From NCBI RefSeq assembly GCF_900112195.1, contig NZ_FOKR01000004.1, forward strand, positions 269,503 to 333,502: a DNA stretch of 64,000 nt, read 5' to 3'. Position 1 is the first letter of the stretch, and every line of letters begins with the position of its first letter. This DNA is from Butyrivibrio sp. YAB3001. Its GTDB lineage: Bacteria; Bacillota; Clostridia; Lachnospirales; Lachnospiraceae. Positions 34,337 through 44,533 of the stretch are shown here, in pieces. The notes below the pieces were generated by a model, which worked only from the letters and a program-made list of their open reading frames with translations, was not told the DNA's origin and searched no databases. A program made the translations under genes and the position numbers.

Positions 34337-34549
34337 CTAAAAATCATCATGATTTTCTCTTCTCAAATATAGGTCGGGAAAGACTATTAACAATTCTCTT
34401 TCACTGTCCTTGCCTTTCCAAATAACTATATGGCGTATTACTGCATCGTAAACCTCAAATCCTCTTCCTAACAATTCCTGAAGGTTTCCCTTTGCCTTCT
34501 TTGAAAGCATAGCAATTCCAGTGTTTTCATAAAATAAGGTTCCATTATC
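34337..34549 (-). pseudogene. Unidentified C-terminal remnant
   Basis: A 70-codon frame without ATG at its head reads TGIAMLSKKAKGNLQELLGR and WKGKDSERELLIVFPDLY, then stops. A separate frame upstream starts MKDNKAEERNTPSLG. They may be two parts of one frameshifted small gene. The family is not recognised. Confidence 0.4.
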
Positions 34550-34616
34550 CTAACGAAGGTGTGTTCCGCTCCTCAGCTTTGTTATCTTTCATTACAGGGC
34601 ATGTTTTTTTCGCGAA

Positions 34617-34646
34617 TAAAAAAACCGGAGCAGACTAAGCTGCCCC
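34617..34646 (-). terminator. Rho-independent terminator
   Basis: Stem GGGGCAG/CTGCTCC (one G.U) is followed by GGTTTTTTT on the minus strand, 25 bp past the gene at 34671. Confidence 0.75.
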
Positions 34647-34670
34647 AATTTCTCTAATATCTATCCTTAT

Positions 34671-35498
34671 TCACTTTCTGCTGGATGAATAAGCTGAATT
34701 GTTTGGATTACACTGATTACTGTGATTATTCATATTTGCAGTATGTACAGAATTGTTAGGATTGTTTCTATCTTCAAAAAGCTTCCTGATCCGTTCTTCC
34801 TGCTCTTTTTCAGACTGCTTTTCTTCTTTCTCAAGAAGTGCTTCGTGAATAGTCTCAAGCTCTTTATCAATGCTGTCCATGAGCTTATCCCACTCTTTTA
34901 TGCTCATCTCCTGGTTGCCTATCCGGATCTTAATCTCAGTTTCATTATTGATAAGCTTATAGAACAGTTCTGTCCTGAACGCATTTATCTGCTCTGTCAG
35001 TTCAGATTTATTTACCTCCGGCTCTTTTTCAGCATCAGGAGTTTCAGACTCCGCAGCTGCTTCCTCTGCGGTCTCGGTTTTCTCTTCTTCTATCTCCATA
35101 CGCTTCCTTGTGCAATGATTATACTCATGGATAGCACGCATTATGGCGTTAAGATCCTCAGGCGTAAACATACTCGCTGCTTTAGAGAGAGTATCAATGT
35201 TGTCCACATTGACAAGAAGGCTTCCGCCACTGGGAAGAGCTATCTTAAGTACCTTATCCTTTTCGTACATGTTTCCCAGCGTTATGGCATTTTGTTTATA
35301 GTCGCAGCCAAAAGTAACTCCGTTGTACTGTATGACTCCACCCTTCGCCAGAAAGCTGTATGGACATTTCATTTCAGTTTCAGCCTGAAGCTTCTGCCCA
35401 AAACTTTCGGTCTCACTTATAGAGGAAGTTGTCTCTTTGCCAACTGCAGATCCTAATGGCCTTACAAAATAATCATTCGCTATCGCTGCTATACCCAT
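34671..35498 (-). CDS. Hypothetical protein with coiled coil
   Basis: This 275-aa soluble protein has a folded N-terminal part (MGIAAIANDYFVRPLG), a Glu-rich linker (about 135-170), a predicted coiled coil (about 215-255) and an Asn/Ser-rich tail. The start at 35498 follows TCTGGAGG; the longer frame has no site. It is found in Lachnospiraceae, as far as I recall, without known function. A link to flagellar genes was considered but is not supported here. Confidence 0.65.
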   Translation of the reverse strand: MGIAAIANDYFVRPLGSAVGKETTSSISETESFGQKLQAETEMKCPYSFLAKGGVIQYNGVTFGCDYKQNAITLGNMYEKDKVLKIALPSGGSLLVNVDNIDTLSKAASMFTPEDLNAIMRAIHEYNHCTRKRMEIEEEKTETAEEAAAESETPDAEKEPEVNKSELTEQINAFRTELFYKLINNETEIKIRIGNQEMSIKEWDKLMDSIDKELETIHEALLEKEEKQSEKEQEERIRKLFEDRNNPNNSVHTANMNNHSNQCNPNNSAYSSSRK

Positions 35499-35728
35499 GC
35501 TTGCCTCCAGATAACAAAAACGTGCCCTTTCAAGGATGTCATTCCATTGAAAAGACACACATTTCCGTTGCTATCTTTTATATCGGCAATATTCTTTAAA
35601 TGTTTATGGATGTAGTTAGATTAACTTTCAAATATATCTTTCATTTTCATGTCATGTACTTCGCAATTGGTGCAGGTGCTTATTCCATTATCAAATCAAA
35701 ACATTTAGAAATATTTAAAAAGCTCACT

Positions 35729-36058
35729 TTATAACATGCATCTTAACATAATCATATACGCAGCAGTTCCGACTATAATGCTGATAAATGTATTGTGCTT
35801 CCTCTTATAACTTGCTACAACAACAGCAACTGCAATAATTCCAGGAATTCCTATTCCGATAGGATTACTCTTCGCCCCTTTCAAGCAGTATACGATAAGC
35901 ACAGCCATGATTGCTGATGGAAGAATCTGTCCAAGGCGCTGCATCCATTCCGGCATACTGCGTCCGCCTCTGAAAAGAACAAATGGCAGCGCCCTAAGTC
36001 CAAAGGTGATTAGCGCTGACATTACTATTGCCAATAAAATATACCATGGTCTCATCAT
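35729..36058 (-). CDS. azlD: AzlD family branched-chain amino acid exporter subunit
   Basis: This 109-aa protein has three to four membrane helices and the family motif RALPFVLFRGGRSMPEWM. AzlD works with AzlC to export branched-chain amino acids. Its start overlaps the stop of the AzlC remnant. Function is doubtful because its partner is truncated. Confidence 0.87.
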   Translation of the reverse strand: MMRPWYILLAIVMSALITFGLRALPFVLFRGGRSMPEWMQRLGQILPSAIMAVLIVYCLKGAKSNPIGIGIPGIIAVAVVVASYKRKHNTFISIIVGTAAYMIMLRCML

Positions 36059-36360
36059 TCTACTGCCACCTGCTTTCTTGAGTTATACCAAACTAGCAGC
36101 ATTGAAACAATGATAAGAGCCGGAAGCATAAACTGATTCTCTCCAAATATTAAGAGGCTGATAATTCCCACAGCCAATCCAGCCAATGCAGGTTTATGAG
36201 TATCTGCCTTTTCCCACTGATCTATAAAAATAATTACAAACAATGCCGTCATAGAGAAATCAATGCCTTCCAATGAAAACGGAATTATCTGCCCCAGGAC
36301 GCCGCCAATAACAGCTCCTGTCATCCAATAGCAACGTGATAAGAATGCCACCCAGAACAT
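36055..36360 (-). pseudogene. azlC: AzlC, N-terminal half missing
   Basis: The 101 residues match only the second half of AzlC (FWVAFLSRCYWMTGAVIGG, GIDFSMTALFVIIFIDQW). The family is about 230 residues, so around 120 N-terminal residues and at least three helices are lost. An AGAGGAGG sequence happens to precede ATG at 36360, so a half-protein could be made. Confidence 0.75.
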
Positions 36361-36423
36361 AACCTCCTCTTGTCCAATCATCTTTTTCAGACAACTTATG
36401 AATAATCATACCTTGTTTCAGAC

Positions 36424-36456
36424 AAAAATAAAATAGCCCTGGAATTTCCAGAGCTA
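36424..36456 (-). terminator. Rho-independent terminator
   Basis: Stem AGCTCTGGA/TCCAGGGCT followed by ATTTTATTTTTG on the minus strand ends the glycerate kinase-permease transcript. Confidence 0.75.
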
Positions 36457-36561
36457 TAGATATTATCCTAAAGTCACGAGAATGCGCCGCCCCTATTTTT
36501 CAACAAGCTAAGAAACCTATTTAATGTAAATCTGTAAGTATGAAGGATTATTCATGGCCTG

Positions 36562-37830
36562 CTAAATTGCGGATGTCACCGCAAATATCAGCACTGCGAC
36601 CACCGTACTTGTCAATCCTACCAAAGCTTCAAATATTATAAGCTTCATCCGTTCCGAAATGTTCATGTTTACTGCACCGCCTGTAGCATGGAAGAAGGAA
36701 CCGTGGGGCAGAGAATCTATCACTGTTGCTCCTGCATGAATCATAGCGCCGGCAGACAGAGCATTTACGCCTTCGGCAGTAAGGATCGAAGAGAAGGTCT
36801 GGGCTGCAACTGTTGCTCCTGCCGTGGTTGAGGCTGTTGCTCCGGCCATCAGGATACCTGCAATTGGAGCAAGCAGGAAAGCCGGCATATTAAAGATGTT
36901 CAGAATATTCACAACATCCTGCTGAAGGGCAGAGGCTTTGATGATTCCTGCAATGGTTCCGGTTCCAAGTAGCAGGATGGAAACACCTGTTACCTTTCCG
37001 AGACCGAATTCTGCAAAGGATCCAAACTTTTTGATATTTCCTGTGGCAATGGTGCAGACAAGACCGCCGATTGGTAATGCGATCATAGGATCCACCGTAA
37101 TATTTGCGATAGGCCTAAGCGCTAAAAGGATGATCACCACCAAAGGTCCCAGAATTGCTGTCAGGAATGAAGGCAGCTCCTTGGTTTCACCTTTTTCAAG
37201 ATCGGATTCTAGCACCTTAAGCCCTTCTTTTTTTGAAAGAAGATTGGCAAGAATCACGGTTACGATTAGTGCGCAGATTGCCGGAATCGCGTTTTTCATC
37301 ATAAGAGATGTCAGATCTACACCAAAAGATTCTGAGACTGCGATGGTGTTGGGATTAGGAGAAATAATGTTTCCGGCCTTTCCTCCTCCGATCATGGCAA
37401 GAAGAAGGGACTGCTTGTTGTAACCGGCCTCCTTACCTATAGCCAGAGCGATAGGCGCTACTGTAATAACTGAGATATCCACAAACACACCAACAGCGCA
37501 GATTACCATTGTTGCAACGGCAACGGCGAGGAGGGCTTTTTTTGCGCCAAGCTTTCCGACGATTCCCTGAGCAATCTTTTCCGCCGCACCGGTTTTTATC
37601 AGAGCACCGGCAAGGATTCCGGAAGTCATGATGCGCAGCACCGAAGTGATCATACTGCCGGCACCTGTCATCATCGTGCTTACTGTTAACCCAAGATTTC
37701 CCGCAGATCCTACAATACCACCGACAAGGGCGCCGAGGATCAGACTGTAAGCGGGATGGAATTTTTTAATTATAAGTATAATGGCAATTGCCATACCAAT
37801 GATTGCACCGATGGTTGAAAAATCATACAT
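36562..37830 (-). CDS. GntP family permease (glycerate or gluconate)
   Basis: This 422-aa carrier has about twelve helices and GntP marks (GGGKAGNIISPNPNTIAVSE, AGATVAAQTFSS, SLPHGSFFHATGGAVNM). It overlaps the glycerate kinase gene by eight bases, so glycerate or a related sugar acid is the probable substrate. Confidence 0.88.
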   Translation of the reverse strand: MYDFSTIGAIIGMAIAIILIIKKFHPAYSLILGALVGGIVGSAGNLGLTVSTMMTGAGSMITSVLRIMTSGILAGALIKTGAAEKIAQGIVGKLGAKKALLAVAVATMVICAVGVFVDISVITVAPIALAIGKEAGYNKQSLLLAMIGGGKAGNIISPNPNTIAVSESFGVDLTSLMMKNAIPAICALIVTVILANLLSKKEGLKVLESDLEKGETKELPSFLTAILGPLVVIILLALRPIANITVDPMIALPIGGLVCTIATGNIKKFGSFAEFGLGKVTGVSILLLGTGTIAGIIKASALQQDVVNILNIFNMPAFLLAPIAGILMAGATASTTAGATVAAQTFSSILTAEGVNALSAGAMIHAGATVIDSLPHGSFFHATGGAVNMNISERMKLIIFEALVGLTSTVVAVLIFAVTSAI

Positions 37831-38980
37831 GACTTGTTCCTCCTATATTTATGAGCATAAGCCGCATTACCTGTTCCGCAGCAGCAGCCAGATTGTTTTT
37901 GGCATTTGTATTGTCCATGGCTTCATCGAGTGTGGTTACACCTCTTACAATGGGAAAGAATGCGTCGATACCGTTTCGGTTACACTCCACAGCCTGCTCA
38001 GTCACTCCACCTGCAAAGGCGATCACGGGCTTGCCGTATTTTTTTGCCAGCTTTGCCACACCAACAGGTGCCTTACCCATGGCTGTCTGGAAATCCAGCA
38101 TGCCTTCCCCGGTCACCACAAGATCGGCGTCCTTGATATAATCCTCCAGCCTAGTCTCTTCAAGTACGATATTGATCCCGGACTGTAATTTTGCGTTTGT
38201 ATAGGTTAAAAAAGCGAATCCAAGACCACCGGCTGCACCGGTGCCGGGATACTTCGGATCTGCCTGGGGATATTTTTCCCTTGAAGCCGCAGCATAATAG
38301 CCGAGCCATTTATCCATATCCATGATCATGGAAGGAGTTGCCCCCTTCTGAGGACCATACACCGCACTGCAGCCGTCGGTTCCGCAGAGCGGATTCGTAA
38401 CATCACAGGCTACCATGAACTCGCAGTCCTTAAGCTCCGGGATTACATAGGTATCGGTGATGGTCTCAAGCTCCTTAAGGCCCTTGGCACCGAAAGGAAT
38501 CTGCCTTCCGGCCTTATCCAGAAATTCGTACCCCAGTGCCTGCAGCATGCCTACGCCACCGTCATTTGTAGCGCTTCCGCCTATCCCTACGATAAAACGC
38601 CTACATCCTTTATTGATCGCATCTTTTATGACTTCCCCGACACCATAGGTTGTCGCATTTAGAGGGTTTAATTCATTTCTTGCCACCAGAGTTATGCCTG
38701 CCGCGCCGCTCATTTCCACCACAGCGGTCATGGTATCACGTATAATTCCGTAAGCGCAGCTCACCGGACTTCCCAAAGGACCTGTCACAACAACCTCGTG
38801 ACGTTCTCCGTTCATTCCCTCGATCAGTGCTTCCACCGTTCCCTCACCTCCGTCGGCCAGCGGGCGGACAGCCACTTCCACAGTGCGGTTTGCTCTTTTA
38901 AAGCCCTCGGCTACTGCATAACCGGCTTCGATGGAGGACATGCTTCCTTTAAAAGAATCTATTGCTGTTACAACCTTCAT
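37823..38980 (-). CDS. Glycerate kinase (GlxK/GarK type)
   Basis: This 385-aa type II glycerate kinase has the opening VTAIDSFKGSMSS, RPLADGGEGTVEAL, GGSATNDGGVGMLQALGY and GEGMLDFQTAMGKAPVGVA. It phosphorylates glycerate with ATP for entry into glycolysis. It is divergent from a CdaR regulator and coupled to the GntP permease. Confidence 0.95.
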   Translation of the reverse strand: MKVVTAIDSFKGSMSSIEAGYAVAEGFKRANRTVEVAVRPLADGGEGTVEALIEGMNGERHEVVVTGPLGSPVSCAYGIIRDTMTAVVEMSGAAGITLVARNELNPLNATTYGVGEVIKDAINKGCRRFIVGIGGSATNDGGVGMLQALGYEFLDKAGRQIPFGAKGLKELETITDTYVIPELKDCEFMVACDVTNPLCGTDGCSAVYGPQKGATPSMIMDMDKWLGYYAAASREKYPQADPKYPGTGAAGGLGFAFLTYTNAKLQSGINIVLEETRLEDYIKDADLVVTGEGMLDFQTAMGKAPVGVAKLAKKYGKPVIAFAGGVTEQAVECNRNGIDAFFPIVRGVTTLDEAMDNTNAKNNLAAAAEQVMRLMLINIGGTSHV

Positions 38981-39104
38981 GACGCTTTTCTCCTTTTTTC
39001 GATTAACTGTTCCAGTTCTGCTTCGTTATGAATGTATTATAGACAAAAGAATTTCATTATGATATGTTAAACATAATATTAAATATATATTATTTAGCAA
39101 ATAA

Positions 39105-39122
39105 AATGTCATCTATGACATT
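39105..39122. promoter_or_regulatory. Palindromic operator between kinase and cdaR
   Basis: AATGTCAT-CT-ATGACATT is a perfect 8+8 palindrome in the 180-bp divergent region, 39 bp ahead of the CdaR start. It is a good candidate binding site for that regulator. Confidence 0.6.
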
Positions 39123-39160
39123 CGATATGATTATAGCATCTGCAATCCGGAGGTTTTACC

Positions 39161-40246
39161 ATGATCACATCAATTTCCAGGAATCTGGCGCAGCAGATTG
39201 TCGACAATATCCATGCTGTCTGCGGTTATCATGTCAACTTCATCAATACCAATGGGATGATCTATGCCTCCAGCGACCCGGATCGTCTGAACACATACCA
39301 TGACATCGGAAGGGAGTCGGCACGAACCGGAGAAACCATTGAAGTGGAATCGGATGAGCAATTCCCGGGAACTCATAAGGGAATCAATATTCCGGTGTTC
39401 CACCATATGCGTGTGATCGCAGTGGTCGGTATTTCCGGCGAACCCTCAGAAGTTCGACGTTTTGCCAAGCTGGCTGAACGAATCGCGAGCCTGCTCCTTC
39501 ATGAACAGGAATTAAATGCTGTCCATCGTACATTAGATGAAAAGAAGCAGTACATGATCCGCTCACTGATCTACAGCGAATTTGAAAACATGGACTATCT
39601 GCGGGAATGCTTCAGGGAGTTTAATATTGTTTGGGAACAAACCTACCGAATGGTACAGATCGAAGTAAACAGCCGCTATAATCCCGTGAATATATCCTTA
39701 CTTGAGCAGCAGGTGGAGGCTCTGTTCAGCTCAATGAGAAATGGTATTTATGTCTATAACTATCCGAAACTATTTATCGGCTTGGTTGAAGCGGAAGAAT
39801 TTGATAAAAAGGAGTATATGTTTATTCGTTTCGCCGAAGGGCATGGGGAGATTGTGAAGACAGCAATCGGGAAGGCTGTAGAAATTTATAAATGTAATGA
39901 ATCCTATCAAAGCGCAGAGCATGCACTGAAAACGATCAAAGATAAGGAGCTTTACTATGTCAATTTCGATACACTGACATTGGAAATACTCTTTTCCGGT
40001 ATTTCAAAGCAGCAATTTAGGGAATTCTCTGACAAAGTGCTTTCCACACTTTCAAGTGAAGACAGGAAATTTCTTGAGATCTATTATGAAAAAGAAATGT
40101 CGTTGGCCGCCACCGCAGAGGAACTGTTTTTACATAAAAATACCGTACAGCAGCGACTTAACAGGATTAGCCAGAGTAGCGGGCTAAATCCCAGAAAATT
40201 TAGGGAGGCGGTGCTCTTTTACCTGGCGCTTCGTGATCAGGGATAA
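39161..40246 (+). CDS. CdaR family sugar-diacid regulator
   Basis: This 361-aa regulator has an N-terminal sugar-diacid recognition domain (about 1-135; SISRNLAQQIVDNIHAVCGY) and a C-terminal PucR-type helix-turn-helix (AATAEELFLHKNTVQQRLNR). GGAGG precedes ATG. It should activate the divergent glycerate kinase-permease operon in response to glycerate or a sugar diacid. Confidence 0.92.
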   Translation: MITSISRNLAQQIVDNIHAVCGYHVNFINTNGMIYASSDPDRLNTYHDIGRESARTGETIEVESDEQFPGTHKGINIPVFHHMRVIAVVGISGEPSEVRRFAKLAERIASLLLHEQELNAVHRTLDEKKQYMIRSLIYSEFENMDYLRECFREFNIVWEQTYRMVQIEVNSRYNPVNISLLEQQVEALFSSMRNGIYVYNYPKLFIGLVEAEEFDKKEYMFIRFAEGHGEIVKTAIGKAVEIYKCNESYQSAEHALKTIKDKELYYVNFDTLTLEILFSGISKQQFREFSDKVLSTLSSEDRKFLEIYYEKEMSLAATAEELFLHKNTVQQRLNRISQSSGLNPRKFREAVLFYLALRDQG

Positions 40247-40294
40247 AAAGTCTTATCTTCTATATTGTTATGACAGAAAAAAGGGAAACGGAAT

Positions 40295-40504
40295 ATGAGA
40301 ACACTATTTATTGGGAACAGCCATACCGTTTACAATGATATGCCAAATATTTTTAAGGAAATATGTAAAGAAAATGGCATAGACATGCAGGTTGCCATGC
40401 TAACTAAAGGCGGCATGGGATTTGATTATCACGCGGAGAATGAGCAGACAAGATTCAATATATTGTTTGGAGATAGATATTATCCCTCATCTACTACATT
40501 CTGA
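40295..40504 (+). pseudogene. Truncated SGNH hydrolase
   Basis: MRTLFIGNSHTVYNDMPNIF is the block I motif of an SGNH/GDSL esterase. The frame fails after about 58 codons (RFNILFG followed by unrelated residues), and the catalytic Asp-His block is absent. GGGAAACGGA precedes ATG. Confidence 0.65.
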
Positions 40505-41281
40505 GAAAAAGGTATTACATTTGATGGTTCGTGTTGCTGTGCAATCCACAATGACAGTTTCTGCTGCATATTCATCCAGCTTTCTGCCAGGTTGCGCATT
40601 CATAGCTGTTATGCATAAGTGCCATTATCAGTCCAACAAACATAGCACAGGAGAACTTTACCATGGTATCAACAGCCAGGTTTTGGATCGTCATCCTCTG
40701 GCTGTCTGATTTTGGGCAAAAGAAAGCGCCAAACCTGCAACTGCATTTCACAGTCACAAGCTGACGCTTCATTCACCGTTATTCTTTTGCAAAAGAAAAT
40801 GGACTCAGCGGCTTGGGAAGTGTTTTTGTTTTTCCCTATCGCTTTGTCCATTGTAAATATAACACAGTAATTTTGATAAAAAAAAAACTATAACCTTTCC
40901 ACTTTTTCCCGATTTCGTACCATTTTTTCCCGAAAATTTCCCGAAAGAGAAAACACAGACCTAAAATATGGGGAATAATGCGAACTTATTCCTTATTTTT
41001 TATCTCTACAAATTTTATTATTCATGTCGCAATAAAACAAGTAAGAAATTTATGCAGAATGAGAAAAGAATGTCACTCGCGACATTCTCGCGGAGCCTTT
41101 TTTCTTTCATAGGAAAGTGATTTCTTATGAAAGAAATTAATGAAGTTTTTAGAATCATTTAATAGCTGCTGTTGGGCTGATTGATATAATAATTATATAA
41201 GGACTTAATATTCATAAAATATGCTTACTATGTCACTTTTAAATAGTAATCTTTGTTATTCAACTTGAGGAGGCAAGAAAA
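40505..41281. other. Long non-coding stretch
   Basis: About 780 bp without a credible gene. It holds decayed ORF pieces (40572-40772 minus), A/T-rich DNA, a perfect stem AGAATGTC/GACATTCT (41067-41088) followed by a T run, and an inverted repeat CTTTCATA/TATGAAAG just after it. The chemoreceptor promoter must lie near its right end. I see no riboswitch I can name. Confidence 0.5.
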
Positions 41282-43081
41282 ATGGCAAGCGAACAAAACA
41301 CAAAACAGGAAAATAGCTTAAAAAAAGGAAATATTTTCCAATCAATTGTGTTCCAAAATTTATCTGTAAATCTGGTTATACTCCTGGCATTTGTTATAGT
41401 TACAATTGTTCTTATTAACAGCTTAATAGGAATGAAGGAAATTGCTGTCGCTGCCAGCCAGGGTGAAGCAGAAACTCTTATAGCCGAAGCAAAAATAAAA
41501 CAGGCAACTCTACTTATCGACGGCAGACTCAGCGCTCTTATCGGAGCCTCGACTATCGATAGCGTTGACGAAGCTACAATACAGGGGTATCTAAGTGATA
41601 TAGACGCTGCCAGGGCACAGATCCCTGATGCGCTAAATTACCTTAGTACCAGCCTTCTTGTAACTCAGGGTCAAAACGGTGATCAGATTTTTAACGAGCT
41701 CTCCACTGCACTGGATACATATCTTGCTGATGCCGATAAAATCGCAGCGGGTTGTAAAGCCAAGGATATGAATACTGTATTTGGCATTCTGTCTTCAACT
41801 TATTATCCCAACATGAACGCTATGAATGCATCCTTTGATACGGCCGAAGCAACCATCAAAAGCCTCTCTGATGGAATGAATGCTTTTCTTCAATTAAGAT
41901 TAGACTCAGCAAAAAGAAATGCATATATAGGTATGATCATTATTGTGTTGTGCATTCTCGTAAACCTTGGCCTTGGTATTGTAAGAATCAGCAATAAGAT
42001 AAGTGCTATTTCTTCTGAAGTAACATCAATCATTGATAATATAAATGCAGGAAAAGGTGATCTTACAGTACGTATCAAAACCGCCTCAAAAACAGAGCTG
42101 CAGTCCATTATCATGGGTATCAACCAGTTTATAGAAACCCTTCAGGTGATCATACGTGACGTAAAGGATGTCACCGTTGTACTAAGAACTTCATCTGATG
42201 AAATGACAGATAAGATTCAGAGAGCAAGCGACAATATCACAAACACTTCTGCAGCTCTTGAGGAATTATCAGCCAGCATGGATACAGTTGCAACTACAGC
42301 AGATCAGATCAACGGCCGACTTGAAGAAGTTAAAGATGCAGCTGATGAGATAAGACACGAAGCCTCAGAAGGTGCACAAACAGCCATTGGTATCAGAAAC
42401 GAAGCTGATGAGATCAAGGCTACAGCTGCACAGAAGAAGGAAAACACAGGCAGCAAGATCTCTGAACTTGGCAATGTACTACAGGAGTCTGTAAAGAACA
42501 GTGAAAAGGTTTCACAGATAAACGAACTTACAAATGTTATTCTGGACATCGCTTCACAGACAAATCTTCTTGCTCTTAATGCTTCCATTGAAGCAGCAAG
42601 AGCGGGTGAAGCAGGAAAAGGCTTTGCTGTTGTAGCAAGCGAAATCAGTTCTCTTGCTGAAAACAGCAGACAGACGGCAGGTAACATCCAAGTTATCAGC
42701 AATGAAGTAACAAATGCAGTTAAGAGTCTGTCAGACAACGCACTTGAAGTCATTGATTTCATCAACAATACAGTTATTGCAGACTATGACTCTTTCGTAG
42801 AAACCGGCGATAAATATGAGCAGGCTGCTATCCTAATGGATGAGATGCTTGAGAAATTCACCAGCAAGGCTGACAACCTGAATATCATCATGGATAAGAT
42901 GGCTGATTCTGTCGGTTCCATCACAGAATCCGTAAAACAAAGCTCAGAAGCCATCGGCCTCTCTGCTACCAACTCAAGTGAGATTGTAGGTGAGATCCAG
43001 GGTATAGACAATGCCATGAGCGAGAATAATAAAGTTACTGAAACACTGAACCAGAGAACAAGTATTTTTGAGAATCTGTGA
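41282..43081 (+). CDS. Methyl-accepting chemotaxis protein
   Basis: This 599-aa receptor has a membrane helix (about 22-50), an extracellular four-helix sensor (about 55-215), a second helix (about 217-240), a HAMP segment and a long signalling coiled coil with the tip [20 protein letters not shown]. It reports ligands to CheA/CheW. TTGAGGAGG precedes ATG. The ligand is unknown. Confidence 0.94.
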   Translation: MASEQNTKQENSLKKGNIFQSIVFQNLSVNLVILLAFVIVTIVLINSLIGMKEIAVAASQGEAETLIAEAKIKQATLLIDGRLSALIGASTIDSVDEATIQGYLSDIDAARAQIPDALNYLSTSLLVTQGQNGDQIFNELSTALDTYLADADKIAAGCKAKDMNTVFGILSSTYYPNMNAMNASFDTAEATIKSLSDGMNAFLQLRLDSAKRNAYIGMIIIVLCILVNLGLGIVRISNKISAISSEVTSIIDNINAGKGDLTVRIKTASKTELQSIIMGINQFIETLQVIIRDVKDVTVVLRTSSDEMTDKIQRASDNITNTSAALEELSASMDTVATTADQINGRLEEVKDAADEIRHEASEGAQTAIGIRNEADEIKATAAQKKENTGSKISELGNVLQESVKNSEKVSQINELTNVILDIASQTNLLALNASIEAARAGEAGKGFAVVASEISSLAENSRQTAGNIQVISNEVTNAVKSLSDNALEVIDFINNTVIADYDSFVETGDKYEQAAILMDEMLEKFTSKADNLNIIMDKMADSVGSITESVKQSSEAIGLSATNSSEIVGEIQGIDNAMSENNKVTETLNQRTSIFENL

Positions 43082-43148
43082 TGGGGATGCATAAGCTTTA
43101 ATCGTCAAAAAAAGCCAATTTTATTCATCCTAAACGAAGTATTCCCGA

Positions 43149-43210
43149 AAAAAGGACTAATCAGCCACTCCTAAGCATCCTAAAAGGCGTGGCATGGTTA
43201 GTCCTTTTTC
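43149..43210 (+). terminator. Terminator after chemoreceptor
   Basis: Arms AAAAGGACTAATCAGCCAC and GTGGCATGGTTAGTCCTTTT with a central loop, then TTC; A and T runs flank both sides, so it may work in both directions. Confidence 0.75.
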
Positions 43211-43214
43211 AGTA

Positions 43215-43310
43215 CTATCCAATTAATTCTTCAAGGATTTTCAAAACTTTTTCATTTTCCTCAGGTTTTCCTATAGTAACTCTGAGCCATCCCGGTCTTC
43301 CAAAGTCCTT
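43215..43310 (-). pseudogene. HisC C-terminal remnant
   Basis: The frame reads FGRPGWLRVTIGKPEENEKV and LKILEEL, the usual end of histidinol-phosphate aminotransferase, about 30 of 350 residues. It is joined directly to the truncated nucleotidyltransferase gene in another frame. Confidence 0.7.
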
Positions 43311-43509
43311 CCTTGATATATTCCCAAAAGGTTTTTGCAAACTCTTCCTTTTTATCCTCTAAGATCAGAATCATATCAATATCTTTGGTCAGCCTGAAAT
43401 CAATATCAGCCTCCGACATAAGAATATCGCAGGCTGCTCCTCCAATGACTGTGTAGCAATCTTCAAATTCTCTGAATTTATCTCTAAAAGAATCAATTCC
43501 CGCTACCAT
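43261..43509 (-). pseudogene. Truncated AbiEii-like nucleotidyltransferase
   Basis: The 82 codons hold the nucleotidyltransferase start YTVIGGAACDILMSE and DFRLTKDIDMILIL (second metal-binding acidic pair), then break into the HisC fragment after IKEG. A full protein would be about 200-300 residues. It overlaps the HTH gene upstream by seven bases, as in two-gene AbiE-type toxin-antitoxin pairs. Confidence 0.65.
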
Positions 43510-44462
43510 TTATACTCCTCCAAAAAGCTTTGTAATTCGCCTTCAACACGTTCATCCGCATTGTCTGACAGGCTCATGGCAAGTGATACCGGATCTACTT
43601 CGCCGCTATTTGCAAATAGTCCCGGATCATATTTCCAAAGTTCTACTCTACTCGTCCTAATATCATCCTGCCATCTTGTATCTATCTCTTCAAAGCCGCT
43701 CACAATATCGCTGCCTTTAACGACAGCATATACATCCTCGCTTGGTGCAGCAAGCATACTATGTCTGCTTAGCATCGTTTCTCCGGCGATGAACAATCCT
43801 TCTTCTTTTGTAATCTTTGTATGGACAATCTTCTGCACAGGGTTGATCAGATAATCCTTTGCTACCTCAAATAGCTCACGCCCTCTATAGTTAGGAACCA
43901 TCCTTATCTCTTTTCCTACTCGTTCTTCTCTGATAAGTTCCATCTGCTTAAGTTGCTCTGAAGCTCTGGTAATTGACATTTTTGTCAATCCAAGATCATC
44001 TGCAGCCTGCTTTTTTATGAAAAAGTCATTTCCACTTTTGTATAACAGATAAAGAAAAAGGCATTGCGTTGCTGGCATCATTTTGTCTGTAGACACAATC
44101 ATTTTTCTTTTTAAGTTATTACTAAGCATTACCCCAAGGAAAGGCAAAAAAATCTGATCAGGTAATGAAATAAACGGAATCTCTTTTGCTATCAACGCAT
44201 CTCTTTGTACTCTTGTGATATCATCAAAGCAAAATGCCACATTAAGCCCTGTCTTTTCCATATACTGAGAAAGCTGCTTTTTGAATGCCACAACGCCAAA
44301 CTTCTCCCGGTCTGACAATTTGGCAATCAAAAATGATGCATCTCCCATTACAGCACTATAGAAGACTCTTCCTGATACCATGTATAAAGGTAACCCTTTT
44401 AGTTTAATTTGTTCCAAATGACAGTTTATACCAAAGGCGTTTTTTAGAGCATTTTCTAGCAT
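43503..44462 (-). CDS. HTH protein, AbiEi-like partner
   Basis: This 319-aa protein has a winged helix-turn-helix in the middle (about 165-215: KKQAADDLGLTKMSITRASEQL) flanked by alpha/beta parts. Such proteins precede nucleotidyltransferases in AbiE-type pairs and act as antitoxin-like repressors. CGAGGTG precedes ATG at 44462. The toxin-like partner is truncated, which could have left this gene as an orphan. Confidence 0.7.
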   Translation of the reverse strand: MLENALKNAFGINCHLEQIKLKGLPLYMVSGRVFYSAVMGDASFLIAKLSDREKFGVVAFKKQLSQYMEKTGLNVAFCFDDITRVQRDALIAKEIPFISLPDQIFLPFLGVMLSNNLKRKMIVSTDKMMPATQCLFLYLLYKSGNDFFIKKQAADDLGLTKMSITRASEQLKQMELIREERVGKEIRMVPNYRGRELFEVAKDYLINPVQKIVHTKITKEEGLFIAGETMLSRHSMLAAPSEDVYAVVKGSDIVSGFEEIDTRWQDDIRTSRVELWKYDPGLFANSGEVDPVSLAMSLSDNADERVEGELQSFLEEYKW

Positions 44463-44493
44463 AATATCACCTCGATAACATTTTTCTTTTATA

Positions 44494-44533
44494 GTAACAT
44501 TAAATATGTTATCGTTCAATATTTATGTTACCA
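44494..44533. promoter_or_regulatory. Operator-like repeats ahead of HTH gene
   Basis: Read on the plus strand the region has TAACAT-TAAAT-ATGTTA followed about 14 bp later by ATGTTACC. Three TAACAT half-sites just upstream of the HTH gene point to autoregulation. Confidence 0.55.

Noticed and set aside
34671..35498. A flagellar or phage structural protein
   Set aside because: The coiled coil and Asn/Ser tail are not specific, and no related genes are nearby.
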